Assembly: GCF_003148685.1 (NCBI RefSeq)
Contig: NZ_QGGR01000013.1
Coordinates: 186,001-250,000 of the forward strand
Direction: 5' to 3'
Length of the DNA: 64,000 nucleotides
DNA from: Actinoplanes xinjiangensis
GTDB lineage: Bacteria > Actinomycetota > Actinomycetes > Mycobacteriales > Micromonosporaceae
A program made the position numbers and the translations under genes. A model generated the notes under the pieces. That model made no database searches, was not told the origin of the DNA, and saw only the letters and a program-made list of their open reading frames with translations. Positions 25,601 through 33,454 of the stretch are shown here, piece after piece (position 1 is the first letter of the stretch; the number at the start of each line of letters is the position of its first letter).

Positions 25601-26155
25601 GCGCGGGTTGCGGTCGAAGTTGTACCACTCCTCGCTGCGGTTCCAGCGGTCCGGCAGGCCGGCCGTCGACGGGTGGGCCTTGTCGGCGACGACGGCGGTG
25701 CCCGCCAGCACGCCGGGGGAGTGCTCCGGCATGTGGGCGCCGGCGTTGATCGTCTGGTCCCACCACGGGTACTCGTTCTCGATACCCATGTCCACGGCGT
25801 TGTGCACGGCGACGATGCCCTTGCCCGAGGCGAGGAAGCCCTCCACCGCCTGCCGCTGGGCGGTCGTGGTCCACACCATGCCCGAGGTCTGGAACATCAC
25901 GACCACGTCGAAGGTGGCCAGGTTGGCCGGGGTGAAGGCGGTGGAATCCTCGGTGTGCACCACTTCGAAGTTGTTGGCGGCGGCCTGCTCCTGGAACATG
26001 GCGACGCCGGCGGGGATCGAGTCGTGGCGGTAACCGGTGGTCTTGGTGAACAGCAGGGCGCGGAACGCTGGGGCCGCGGACGCCGGTTGAACGACGACCG
26101 CTAACGACAACAGCAGACCCGCGATCGCCCCGATGATCAATGCACTGCGACGCAT
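22601..26155 (-). CDS. Secreted ThuA + sugar dehydrogenase fusion with PKD, CBM6-like and ricin modules
   Basis: 1184 residues. Signal peptide (to ~28); ThuA-like domain (~30-250; LLFTKTTGYRHDSIPAG, GIVAVHNAVDMGIENEYPWW); GSDH propeller (~263-690; EPGHTGGYIEFGPDGNLYIG, NTNDLRGKLLRV, YAMGFRNPFRFS); PKD (~705-793; LWTFGDGTTST); Ig-like segment; CBM6-like (~900-1031; KQAEYFTSQSG, GDISAGDWVAF); CBM13 (~1041-1184). It joins in one chain the two activities that the 4692/7532 operon splits over two proteins, strong evidence they work together. Predicted: extracellular oxidation of polysaccharide-bound sugars and processing of the keto products. The cofactor (PQQ or other) is not shown by sequence. 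Confidence 0.86.
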   Translation of the reverse strand: MRRSALIIGAIAGLLLSLAVVVQPASAAPAFRALLFTKTTGYRHDSIPAGVAMFQEQAAANNFEVVHTEDSTAFTPANLATFDVVVMFQTSGMVWTTTAQRQAVEGFLASGKGIVAVHNAVDMGIENEYPWWDQTINAGAHMPEHSPGVLAGTAVVADKAHPSTAGLPDRWNRSEEWYNFDRNPRGDVHVLVTADERTYNPGSRAMGPDHPISWCRNTGGGRVWATGMGHAIASYSEAGFRNHVLGGVKWAAGNAPGDCGGTVWSNFEKRTLDDNTADPMALAVTPDGRVLYVQRGGQVKIFRPAANSTVTAGTLSVYTGGEDGLTGLALDPGFATNGYVYLYHSPAGSTTDVNRVSRFTLTGDTLNMSSQVTIIDIPAYRDRTFPEPGHTGGYIEFGPDGNLYIGTGDDTPPNLDTNWQGWAPLDWRAGKSHLDAARSAGNTNDLRGKLLRVRPSAGGGYTVPAGNLYPQGTAQTRPEIYAMGFRNPFRFSIDPANGWVYLADYGPDRSGATTNRGPEGLVELNVIKAPGNYGWPFCHGNNQPYAPFNPDTGVVGAKFNCAAPVNNSPNNTGLTSLKPVVAPNMWYGYGTSPTFPELGSGGSGPMGGPVYRYDAANPSATKFPQYYDGVHFFYEWTRNYIKEVHLDAASAVTRTNPFLPAGNFVKPMDMEFGPDGSLYLLEWGSNFGGGNNDSGLYRIDYIQGGRSPIAKATGTPTSGNAPLTVQFSSAGTTDPDPGNTLTYLWTFGDGTTSTAANPSHVYTANGNYTAQLRVTDNTGKTSFANVQITVGNTAPVVTITVPPNGGMLNFGDRVPYTVTVSDPGGAAIDCAKVLVNPALGHDDHQHETTDYPGCSGTIATDLLGGHPDGANLYYVLRARYTDNGGAGGASPLTGYAQATLQPKHKQAEYFTSQSGVRVVEQAAAESGKRIGDISAGDWVAFNPMSLSGITNVSYRVSSPNSGGSIELRAGSPTGTLLATTPVPNTGGWDNYQSTPAVSTAALAGTHTLYMVFRGSSASTFDLDSFTFGGTGVGTGAPDPGGVAGRTWTVTAQHSGKLVDVSGASTADGAQVVQWAATGGPNQKWQAVDAGGGAVYLKAQHSNKCLDVIGGSTAQGAFLQQLTCNNSNQQKFLVAPAATTGVYTIKSVPSGLCIDVNGAATTDGARLLQWACHTGTNQQWRFTAA

Positions 26156-26471
26156 GCCGTCTCCTGTACTGCCGGGGGGAAGGGGCTGAGGACCACGGGC
26201 ACGCGGGGATGCGCCGGGGTACGAGCCGCGTGTGCGGGGCGTACCGAAGGCGTGCGTGTGCCGGTCAGATCGTCATGCCGTCCGCCGCGACGGGCAGTCA
26301 GGTCCCTCCGGGAGATGGCGCAGCGTCATGCCGAGCGCCGTTCGTTCCCGTGGTCTGCCCGGCCAGCATGCGTTCGGGAATCGCCGTAAGTCAATACGAC
26401 TATGGCGGGACGGATTTCATTACACATTTTCGGGCTCTGAATTTTCGACGATGTGACCGGCGTTCCCGGCG

Positions 26472-26500
26472 TTGTCAGCGGTTCTCGGGGCATCTACGCT
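26472..26500 (+). promoter_or_regulatory. Candidate promoter of the ribose-type ABC operon
   Basis: TTGTCA (26472-26477) and TACGCT (26495-26500) are 17 bases apart, about 145 bases before the ATG at 26646. The intergenic region 26156-26645 also contains an AT-rich patch at 26380-26450, probably serving the divergent ThuA fusion gene. I see no gene in it. Confidence 0.4.
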
Positions 26501-26645
26501 GTCGTCCAGCGTGAGGCTTGATCGCCGCGGGTCGATATCCCGAGAATGCGGCGACGGCTGCCGGCGCGTGCAGTTCCACGCGCACGGAATCGATTCGCTT
26601 ATCAACGATCCAATCCTGCTGAACCACGCATCGTAGGGGCCGCTG

Positions 26646-28154
26646 ATGTCTGACGCTCTGCCGTCGCCACTGCTCACACTCCGGGGCATCGGCAAGTCGT
26701 TTCTCGGGGTCCGTGTCCTCGGCGAGGTGGACCTCGACGTCCTCGCGGGCGAGGTGCACGCCGTCGTCGGTGAGAACGGCGCCGGCAAGTCCACGCTCAT
26801 GAAGATCGTGTCCGGCGGGTACGCCCCCGACGAGGGCACGATCACGCTCGACGGCGTGCCGCGGCGGTTCGGCGCCCCGCGCGACGCCCAGCGGGCCGGG
26901 ATCGGCATCGTGCATCAGGAGTTCAACCTGCTGCCCGAGCGCAGCGTCGCGGAGAACGTGTTCCTGGGCCACGAGCCGGTACGCCGAGGGCTCGTCGACC
27001 GCAAGGCCATGCTCGACCGCACCGCCGACCTGCTGGCCTCCATCGGCGAGAGCGCGCTGCCACCCGGCGCCCCGGTGGGCCGTCTCGGTGTGGCACAGCA
27101 GCAGATCGTCGAGATCGTCAAGGCGCTCGCCCTGGACGCGCGGCTGCTCATCATGGACGAGCCCACCGCGGCGCTCGCCGACAACGAGGTCGAGCGGCTC
27201 TACGCGCTCGTCCGGCGGCTGCAGCAGCGGCAGATCGGCGTGCTGTACGTCTCGCACCGCCTCCAGGAGGTCTTCGACCTGTCGGGCCGGATCACCGTGC
27301 TCAAGGACGGCCGGCTGGTGACCACCCTGAACACCGCGGACACCGACCCCGACCGGCTGGTACGGCACATGGTCGGCCGCGACCTCTCGCACTACTACCC
27401 GGAACGCGCGGGGCCGGACGAGCCCCGTCCGGTCCGGCTCACCGTCCGCAACGGCGGCAACCGGAGACTGCGCGACGTCGACCTGCGGTTGCGTGCCGGC
27501 GAGGTGCTCGGCGTCGGTGGACTGCAGGGTTCGGGGCGGTCGGCGCTGGCGCGTGCCCTGTTCGGCGCCGCACCCTTCACCACGGGCGACGTCACCCTCG
27601 ACGGCGAACCGGTCCGCCTGCGTTCGCCGCGTGCCGCGATGCGCGCCGGTATCGCCTACCTCACCGAGGACCGCAAGGGTGAGGGCATCGTCGCCGGGGG
27701 ATCGGTGCTGGACAACGCGCTGCTGGCCGGTCGTGCCCTGCGTCCCGCCTGGCGTGGCCGCGCCGCCCGTACCGCGCGGGTCCGCGACCTGCTCACCGCC
27801 GTCGACGTGCGTGCCGCCGCGGAGGACCAGGAGATCCGCTTCCTGTCCGGCGGCAACCAGCAGAAGGTCGTGCTGGCCCGCTGGCTGGCCCTGGAACCCG
27901 GGATCCTGCTGTTCGACGAGCCGACCCGGGGTATCGATGTCGGCGCCAAGTCGGCGATCCACGACCTCGTGCGCCGCCTGGCCCGCGACGGTGCGGTGGT
28001 GCTGATGATCTCGTCGGATCTGCCGGAACTGCTCGGGATGAGTGACCGGATCATCGTGATGCGCGACGGCCGGATCGCCGGGGAGCTGCCCGCCGGCGCC
28101 ACCGAGGAGGACGTGCTCACCCTGGCCCTCGGCACCGTACCGGCGGCGGCCTGA
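26646..28154 (+). CDS. Sugar ABC transporter ATPase, two-domain RbsA/XylG type (CUT2)
   Basis: 502 residues with two fused ATP-binding domains. Domain 1 has Walker A GENGAGKST (~42), VAQQQIVEIVKALALDAR and Walker B LLIMDEPTAAL. Domain 2 has the usual degenerate Walker A GLQGSGRSALARAL and a good signature LSGGNQQKVVLARWL with LLFDEPTRGIDVG. Length and layout are typical of CUT2 importers of monosaccharides. It starts an operon (26646-32208) with two permeases, a binding protein and an isomerase; the stop overlaps the next ATG by one base. Confidence 0.95.
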   Translation: MSDALPSPLLTLRGIGKSFLGVRVLGEVDLDVLAGEVHAVVGENGAGKSTLMKIVSGGYAPDEGTITLDGVPRRFGAPRDAQRAGIGIVHQEFNLLPERSVAENVFLGHEPVRRGLVDRKAMLDRTADLLASIGESALPPGAPVGRLGVAQQQIVEIVKALALDARLLIMDEPTAALADNEVERLYALVRRLQQRQIGVLYVSHRLQEVFDLSGRITVLKDGRLVTTLNTADTDPDRLVRHMVGRDLSHYYPERAGPDEPRPVRLTVRNGGNRRLRDVDLRLRAGEVLGVGGLQGSGRSALARALFGAAPFTTGDVTLDGEPVRLRSPRAAMRAGIAYLTEDRKGEGIVAGGSVLDNALLAGRALRPAWRGRAARTARVRDLLTAVDVRAAAEDQEIRFLSGGNQQKVVLARWLALEPGILLFDEPTRGIDVGAKSAIHDLVRRLARDGAVVLMISSDLPELLGMSDRIIVMRDGRIAGELPAGATEEDVLTLALGTVPAAA

Positions 28155-29128
28155 TGAGCACCGCGCTCACCCTGCCGGCCAGACGGGCCACGCCGGGCGT
28201 GTTCGTCGCCCTGGCCCTCACCCTGGCGGTCGGCTGGCTGGTCGTCACCGTCGACGGCGGCCAGCTGTTCAACCAGTCGACCACGGTGAGCCTGCTGCAC
28301 GTCGCCGCCGGGCTCGGGCTCGTCGCGGTCGGGCAGACCGTGGTCGTCATCGGCGGCTCGCTCGACCTGTCGGTGGCGTACGTGGTCAGCCTCAGCACCC
28401 TGGTCGCGGCGGAGGCCATGCAGGGCGGCGACGCGGCGCTGCTGCCGGGTGTCGGGCTGGCGCTGCTGGCCAGCGCAGCGGTCGGTCTGCTCAACGGCCT
28501 GCTCGTCACCAAAGCGGGCATCAACGCGTTCATCGCGACCGTGGGCGTCGGGCTGCTGCTGAAGGGCTATCTCGACAACGGCTACGACGGCCCGGCGGGC
28601 CGGACCTCGCCGGCCCTCGTGCAGAGCCTCGGCTATCAGCGTGTCGGCCCGGTGCCCGTGTCGTTCCTGCTGCTGCTCGCCGTCGCCGCGGCCGTCGGGA
28701 TCGTGTTGACCCGGACGCGGTTCGGTCACCATCTGCTCGCCGTCGGCGGTGACCCGCAGGTCGCCCGGCTCTCGGGCGTCCGCAACGACCGGGTACTCGT
28801 CATCGCCCATGTGCTGTGCTCGCTCTGCGCCGGTCTCGCCGGTGTCTATCTCGCCGCCCGGCTCGGTTCGGGAGCGCCGAGGGTGGGCACGGAGGGCCTG
28901 TACGACCTGGAGTCGATCGCGGCCGTGGTCCTCGGCGGCACCGCCCTGGCCGGTGGTCGCGGCGGTGTGGCCGGCACCGTCGGTGGTGTCCTGCTGCTCG
29001 CCAGCATCGACGCCATCCTCAACCAGCTCGAGGTCGACGCCTTCGTCAAGCAGGTGATCCGCGGCGTGATCATCATCGCGGCCGTCGCCGTGCACGCCCG
29101 GCGTGCGGTGCGCAAGGCGGGGTGGTAG
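28154..29128 (+). CDS. Sugar ABC transporter permease 1 (CUT2, RbsC type)
   Basis: 324 residues with about nine to ten hydrophobic segments, of the BPD_transp_2 family. Typical marks are VAVGQTVVVIGGSLDLSVAY and, near the end, SIAAVVLGGTALAGGRGGV, the region that contacts the ATPase. It overlaps the ATPase stop by one base and is followed after two bases by a second, different permease, so the channel is probably a heterodimer. Substrate specificity is not readable. Confidence 0.93.
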   Translation: MSTALTLPARRATPGVFVALALTLAVGWLVVTVDGGQLFNQSTTVSLLHVAAGLGLVAVGQTVVVIGGSLDLSVAYVVSLSTLVAAEAMQGGDAALLPGVGLALLASAAVGLLNGLLVTKAGINAFIATVGVGLLLKGYLDNGYDGPAGRTSPALVQSLGYQRVGPVPVSFLLLLAVAAAVGIVLTRTRFGHHLLAVGGDPQVARLSGVRNDRVLVIAHVLCSLCAGLAGVYLAARLGSGAPRVGTEGLYDLESIAAVVLGGTALAGGRGGVAGTVGGVLLLASIDAILNQLEVDAFVKQVIRGVIIIAAVAVHARRAVRKAGW

Positions 29129-29130
29129 CC

Positions 29131-30114
29131 ATGCGGATCGCTGAACGCCGCCTGCTCGCGACACGGCCGCACCGGCCGGGCACCGGTGGTCTCGTCCCGA
29201 TCCTGGTGCTCCTCGCGGTGCTGCTGGTGCTGCTGACCGTGCGCCAGCCGGATTTCCTCGCGCCGTCGTCGCTGATGTCGTTCCTCGGCCGGTCCGCGCC
29301 GATCATCGTGCTCGCCGCCGGTCAGTACTTCGTGATCGTCGCGGGGGAGTTCGACCTGTCCGTCGGCTCACTGGTCACCGCGCAGGTGGTGGTCGCCGCC
29401 CGGCTCATCGACAGTGAACCCTCCCGCACCTGGCCGGTCGTGGTGCTGCTGCTGGCGTCCGGGGCGGCCGTCGGCCTGGTCAACGGCCTCGTCACCACCC
29501 GGCTGCGGGTGTCGTCCTTCATCACCACCCTGGGCATGTACCTGATCCTCGTCGGCGCGGTCTACCTGTGGTCGGACGGCGCACCGAAGGGCGGGCTGTC
29601 CGAGGAGTTCCGCCGCTTCGGCCGGCGGGCGTTCGAGGACGTGGTCCTGGTGGGCCGCCTCCCGTTCGCGGTGCTGGTCCTGCTGGCCGTGGCCGTACTG
29701 GCCGTGCTGCTGAACCGTTCGGACTTCGGCCGGACCCTGGTGGCCGCCGGCGGCAACCCACGGACCGCCGAGCTGAGCGGGGTGCGGGTCCACCACGTGA
29801 AGACCATGGCGTTCGTGCTCAGCGGACTGGCCGCGGCCGTCGCCGCGATCCTCATCGGCGGGTACAGCGGTGTCTCCTTCCAGGCCGGCGCCGGCCTGGA
29901 GTTCGGCGCCATCACCGCGGTGGTCCTCGGCGGCGTGGCCCTGGGCGGCGGCCGCGGTTCGGTAGTCGGCGCCATGCTCGGCGCCCTCACGCTCGAGACG
30001 CTCTTCACGCTGATGAATTTCTACGGCGTCCCGGGCGCCCTCAGAACAGCGGTGCAGGGCGCGATCATCCTGCTCGCCGTGGCCGTCTCGGCCCGGCGTT
30101 CCGTTCGCAGATAA
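29131..30114 (+). CDS. Sugar ABC transporter permease 2 (CUT2, RbsC type)
   Basis: 327 residues from ATG 29131, two bases after the first permease. It is multi-spanning and in the same family: PIIVLAAGQYFVIVAGEFDLSVGS and GAITAVVLGGVALGGGRGSVVG mark the core. Heterodimer formation with the preceding permease is inferred from adjacency. The binding-protein gene follows after nine bases. Confidence 0.93.
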   Translation: MRIAERRLLATRPHRPGTGGLVPILVLLAVLLVLLTVRQPDFLAPSSLMSFLGRSAPIIVLAAGQYFVIVAGEFDLSVGSLVTAQVVVAARLIDSEPSRTWPVVVLLLASGAAVGLVNGLVTTRLRVSSFITTLGMYLILVGAVYLWSDGAPKGGLSEEFRRFGRRAFEDVVLVGRLPFAVLVLLAVAVLAVLLNRSDFGRTLVAAGGNPRTAELSGVRVHHVKTMAFVLSGLAAAVAAILIGGYSGVSFQAGAGLEFGAITAVVLGGVALGGGRGSVVGAMLGALTLETLFTLMNFYGVPGALRTAVQGAIILLAVAVSARRSVRR

Positions 30115-30123
30115 GGGGACCCA

Positions 30124-31308
30124 GTGAGACCTTTGATAACCGTCCTGGCGATCGGCGCCCTGCTCACGGCGGCCGGGTGCGCCACCGACGAGCCCACCGC
30201 CGTGGCGTCGACCGGCGCGTCCCCGCAGGCCGGGGCGGGTACCGGCGAACAGTCGAAGTTCTTCGTGCAGGCGCAGTACGACAAGGAGCTCGCCCTGCTC
30301 GGCGCCACCCCGGCCGGGCCCGCCGGCAAGCCGTGGGAGCAGGTGCTCGACCCCAAAATGGTGGAGACCGCGAAGTTCAAGAAGCCGGGACCGTACAAGA
30401 TCTGCTTCTCGAATGCGGGTCTGAACAACCCGTGGCGCCAGGTCGGTTTCAAGACCATGCAGGCCGAGGTGGAGACGCACGGAAGCCGGATCAAGGAGTT
30501 CGTCCACGTCGACGCCGAGGGCAAGGACCAGAAGCAGATCGCGGACATCAACGATCTGCTCGGCAAGGGCTGCGACGCGCTGATCGTGTCGCCGAACACC
30601 ACCGCCACCCTCACCCCGGCCGTCGAGGCCGCGTGCCGGCAGGGGCTGCCGGTCGTCGTCTTCGACCGTGGCGTCGACTCGACCTGCCCGGTCACCTTCA
30701 TCAACCCGATCGGTGGGTACGGCTTCGGACACGTCGCGGCGGAGTTCATCACTTCCCGGATGAAGCCGGGCGGCAAGGTGCTCGCCCTGCGGATCCTGCC
30801 CGGCGTCGACGTGCTGGAGACCCGCTGGTCAGCCGCGAAGGTCGCGTTCGACAAGGCCGGCGCGGACGTGGTCGGTGTCGAGTTCACCGACGGCGACCCG
30901 GCCAAGACGAAGAAGATCGTCAACGACTACATCCAGCGGTACGGCACGATCGACGGTGTCTGGATGGACGCGGGAGCCGTCGCGGTCGCCGCCGTCGAGG
31001 CGTTCGTCGACGCGGGCCGGCCGGTGCCGCCGATCAACGGCGAGGACCAGCTCGACTTCCTGCGGCAGTGGAAGGAACGCAAGCTCACCGCTGTCGCGCC
31101 GACCTATCCCACCTACCAGTGGCGTACGCCGGTGCTGGCCGCGCTGCGCATCCTGAACGGCGAACCGGTGTCCAGCCCGTGGAAGCTGCCGCAGCCGACC
31201 ATCACCCAGGACAACCTCGACGAGTACATCGACGCCGACATGCCGCCGCTGCACTATGCCGTGTGCGGCTGCCGGGAGCTGCCCGGCTACCCAGAGCGCT
31301 GGAGGTAG
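30124..31308 (+). CDS. Sugar ABC transporter substrate-binding lipoprotein (periplasmic-binding type 1)
   Basis: 394 residues. A lipoprotein signal is clear (ALLTAAGC, Cys ~20), followed by a low-complexity linker and a two-lobed type-1 binding domain. CFSNAGLNNPWRQVGFKTMQ, the KQIADINDLLGKGCDALIVS segment and VVVFDRGVDSTCPVTFINPI are typical of ribose-like binders. It is anchored outside the membrane and feeds the two permeases. The extra ~60 N-terminal residues before the core domain are longer than in ribose-binding proteins. The ligand is unknown. Confidence 0.9.
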   Translation: MRPLITVLAIGALLTAAGCATDEPTAVASTGASPQAGAGTGEQSKFFVQAQYDKELALLGATPAGPAGKPWEQVLDPKMVETAKFKKPGPYKICFSNAGLNNPWRQVGFKTMQAEVETHGSRIKEFVHVDAEGKDQKQIADINDLLGKGCDALIVSPNTTATLTPAVEAACRQGLPVVVFDRGVDSTCPVTFINPIGGYGFGHVAAEFITSRMKPGGKVLALRILPGVDVLETRWSAAKVAFDKAGADVVGVEFTDGDPAKTKKIVNDYIQRYGTIDGVWMDAGAVAVAAVEAFVDAGRPVPPINGEDQLDFLRQWKERKLTAVAPTYPTYQWRTPVLAALRILNGEPVSSPWKLPQPTITQDNLDEYIDADMPPLHYAVCGCRELPGYPERWR

Positions 31309-31311
31309 CCG

Positions 31312-32208
31312 GTGTACACCATCGGGGTCAACCCGTGGGTGTGGGCCTCGCCCGTCGACGATGCGGCCCTGGCCGAGCTCGTTCCCCGGATCGCCGCGTT
31401 CGGGTTCGACGCGGTCGAGTTGCCGCTCGAGCAACCGGGACACTGGGACCCGGTGCGCACCCGGGACCTGCTGGCGTCGCACCGTCTGGCCGCGGCCGGC
31501 GTCTGTGCGGTGACCCCACCCGGGCGTGAGCTCGTGGCGGCACCGGCCGATGTGGTCGCGGCGACCGTGGCGTACCTGCGGACCTGTGTGGACAACGCGG
31601 CGGTCCTCGGGGCGCCCTGTGTCGGTGGCCCGGTCTACGCCTCGGTGGGCCGGACCTGGCGGATGTCGCCGGCGGACCGTGCCGCCTGTTACGCGGAGTT
31701 CCGTGCGGCGCTGGCGCCGGTCGCCGACTACGCCGGCGAGCGCGGTGTGAGCATCGGTGTGGAGGCGCTCAACCGCTACGAGACCAGCGTCGTGAACACC
31801 GTGACGCAGGCGCTCGAACTGATCGACGGCCTGCCGGCGAACGTCGGTCTCATGATCGACACCTATCACATGAACATCGAGGAGTCGGATCCCTACGCGA
31901 TCCTCGGCGTCGCCGGACCGCACATCAAACACGTCCAGGTCAGCGGTACGGACCGGGGTGCGCCGGGCCGGGACCACTTCGACTGGCCGCGTTTCTTCGG
32001 TGCCCTGCACTCGACCGGATACGCCGGCGCGGTGTGCCTGGAGTCGTTCACAGCGCTGAACGACACGATCGCCACCGCGGCCTCGATCTGGCGTCCGCTG
32101 GCCCGGTCGCAGGACCTGCTGGCGCTGGACGGCCTGGCCCACCTGCGATCGGTCACCCGGCAGATCGATAGACAGGCGTCGCTTGACTTGGGCGAAACAT
32201 CAATTTAA
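31312..32208 (+). CDS. Xylose-isomerase-like TIM-barrel sugar isomerase/epimerase
   Basis: 298 residues from GTG 31312 (GGAGG six bases before). AP endonuclease family 2 fold: GVNPWVWASPVD start, FGFDAVELPLEQ, metal-site acids in GVSIGVEALNRYETSVVNT and MIDTYHMNIEESD, HIKHVQVSG and a C-terminal CLESF. These enzymes isomerise or epimerise ketoses or inosose-type sugars with a divalent metal. As the last gene of the ABC operon it probably handles the imported sugar first; a D-psicose/tagatose 3-epimerase-type reaction is one option. Confidence 0.86.
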   Translation: MYTIGVNPWVWASPVDDAALAELVPRIAAFGFDAVELPLEQPGHWDPVRTRDLLASHRLAAAGVCAVTPPGRELVAAPADVVAATVAYLRTCVDNAAVLGAPCVGGPVYASVGRTWRMSPADRAACYAEFRAALAPVADYAGERGVSIGVEALNRYETSVVNTVTQALELIDGLPANVGLMIDTYHMNIEESDPYAILGVAGPHIKHVQVSGTDRGAPGRDHFDWPRFFGALHSTGYAGAVCLESFTALNDTIATAASIWRPLARSQDLLALDGLAHLRSVTRQIDRQASLDLGETSI

Positions 32209-32238
32209 CGTCATGGGTGATACGTCATACGTCTTATC
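32183..32238 (+). promoter_or_regulatory. Promoter with double operator motif (site B) downstream of the isomerase gene
   Basis: TTGACT (32183-32188) and TAACGT (32206-32211) are 17 bases apart; the -10 overlaps the isomerase stop. Immediately after, at 32219-32238, is GATACGTCATACGTCTTATC, roughly symmetric, whose reverse strand GATAAGACGTATG matches motifs at 4.48, 33.4 and 36.0 kb. No large gene follows on this strand, so the promoter reads into the short region before the convergent GntR gene. Confidence 0.45.
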
Positions 32239-32397
32239 TACCGCACACGTCTCCACTACCGCGCAGCGATTACCGGACGGTCACGCCGACCCGGCCGGTG
32301 ATCGCTGCACGGCAGCCGACACCGCGCGGCCCAGGCCCGCGGAGCCCTCCACGGCACTGCGCCGTCAGTGCCGACCCGCCACGTTGAGGAGCTGCCT

Positions 32398-32556
32398 GTG
32401 CTGGTGTCCTCGTCGTCCACCCTGTGCCGGCAGATCACCGACGGCGGCTACCCGCCGTCGTGGAACCCGTTCAACGGCGACCACGGCCGTCTCCGCGGCA
32501 CGGGCATCCACCCATGCTGCCACGGCCGCGCCGACCGGCGACGGATCCTGCGGTGA
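32398..32556 (+). CDS. Possible small protein (52 residues) between isomerase and GntR genes
   Basis: GTG 32398 is preceded by GAGGAG at a workable distance. The frame codes VLVSSSSTLCRQITDGGYPP followed by a Trp/Asn/Pro/Gly stretch and a Cys-Cys-His tail, ending 14 bases before the GntR stop. I recognise no family. The support is the upstream promoter/operator at 32183-32238 and the ribosome site. The alternative is a non-coding transcript antisense to the end of the regulator, or chance. The rest of 32209-32570 shows nothing else. Confidence 0.25.
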   Translation: MLVSSSSTLCRQITDGGYPPSWNPFNGDHGRLRGTGIHPCCHGRADRRRILR

Positions 32557-32570
32557 CCGGCCGCCGGGTG

Positions 32571-33341
32571 TCAGCGCCGCAGCCGGACCGGCTCGTCCGG
32601 CCCGCTGCGGCGCACCACCCACGCCTCGGTGATGTGGGTGAACATGGCCTCGGCCGCGCCCTCGGGGTCATGGGCCGCGATCCGCTCGTAGATGCGCCGG
32701 TGCCCGCGGTTGGACGCCACACACAGGGCCCGCTCGGTGCGTCCCATGTAACGGGCGGTGTTGATGACCTGGCTCTCCAGCGCCCGGACCACGGCGCGGG
32801 CGATGCGGTTGCCGGAGGCCTGCATGACCGTGTCGTGGAAGGTGCGGTCGTACTCGTGATAGGCGACGGGATCGTCGACCAGCTCGTCCATCCGGTCGAC
32901 CAGCGAGCGGAGCCGCTCGACGGCCGCGTCGTCGGCCAGGCGGGCGGCGACGTCGGCCATGTCTGACTCGAGCAGGCGGCGGGTGACCACGAGATCGTCG
33001 AGCACGGACAGGCTGTCGTCCTCGGCGATGGCGGCGCCGAGGACGAGCTCGTCGAGCATGTTCCACATCGCGGGTGGGGTGACCATGGTGCCGGCACCCT
33101 GGCGGACCTGCACCAGCCCCTTCTCCTGGAGGACCTTGACCGCCTCGCGCACCACGGTGCGGCTGACCGAGAAGGTCGCGCAGAGCACCGGCTCGGGCGG
33201 CAGTGTGGAGCCTGAGGGGTGGACCCCGCGGACGATGCGCTGCACCAGCTCCGCCGTGACGGCCGTGGCGAGGTTCGCCGGTCGCCGGGTCCACGCGGGC
33301 GACCCGTCGACGCCGGCCGCCGGCTGCGCTGCTGCCGTCAT
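32571..33341 (-). CDS. GntR/FadR-type (FCD) transcriptional regulator
   Basis: 256 residues from ATG 33341 (GGAGG seven to eight bases before); longer frames are unsupported. Winged helix: LATAVTAELVQRIVRGVHPSGSTLPPE and FSVSRTVVREAVKVLQEKGL. An all-helical FCD ligand domain follows, with the metal-type Asp/His positions (YDRTFHDTVMQASGN, GHRRIYERIAAHDP). FCD regulators usually sense sugar acids or similar small acids and repress catabolic operons. It lies between two sugar operons. A motif over its own promoter is shared with those of the dehydrogenase and CUT1 loci, which suggests autoregulation and a regulon. Confidence 0.9.
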   Translation of the reverse strand: MTAAAQPAAGVDGSPAWTRRPANLATAVTAELVQRIVRGVHPSGSTLPPEPVLCATFSVSRTVVREAVKVLQEKGLVQVRQGAGTMVTPPAMWNMLDELVLGAAIAEDDSLSVLDDLVVTRRLLESDMADVAARLADDAAVERLRSLVDRMDELVDDPVAYHEYDRTFHDTVMQASGNRIARAVVRALESQVINTARYMGRTERALCVASNRGHRRIYERIAAHDPEGAAEAMFTHITEAWVVRRSGPDEPVRLRR

Positions 33342-33381
33342 ATCACCCTCCGTGGCCCGCGGCGACTGCGGGCATTCCCGC

Positions 33382-33416
33382 ACTATACGGCAGTCCAGTC
33401 GTCGTACGTCATATGA
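33382..33416 (-). promoter_or_regulatory. Promoter and operator motif (site C) of the GntR gene
   Basis: On the minus strand a TATAGT -10 lies at 33387-33382. About 18 bases upstream, over the expected -35, is TCATATGACGTACGA (33416-33402), matching the CATAAGACGTATG pattern at 11 of 13 positions. It also touches the start region of the divergent sigma gene. Confidence 0.45.
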
Positions 33417-33454
33417 AACCTCCCGGGGAACGTGACGGCGGACCGCCCGGCGCG

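Noticed and set aside
26156..26645. Possible small genes in the divergent region before the ABC operon
   Set aside because: The open frames there are Cys/Arg-rich, lack ribosome sites and overlap probable promoter sequence.
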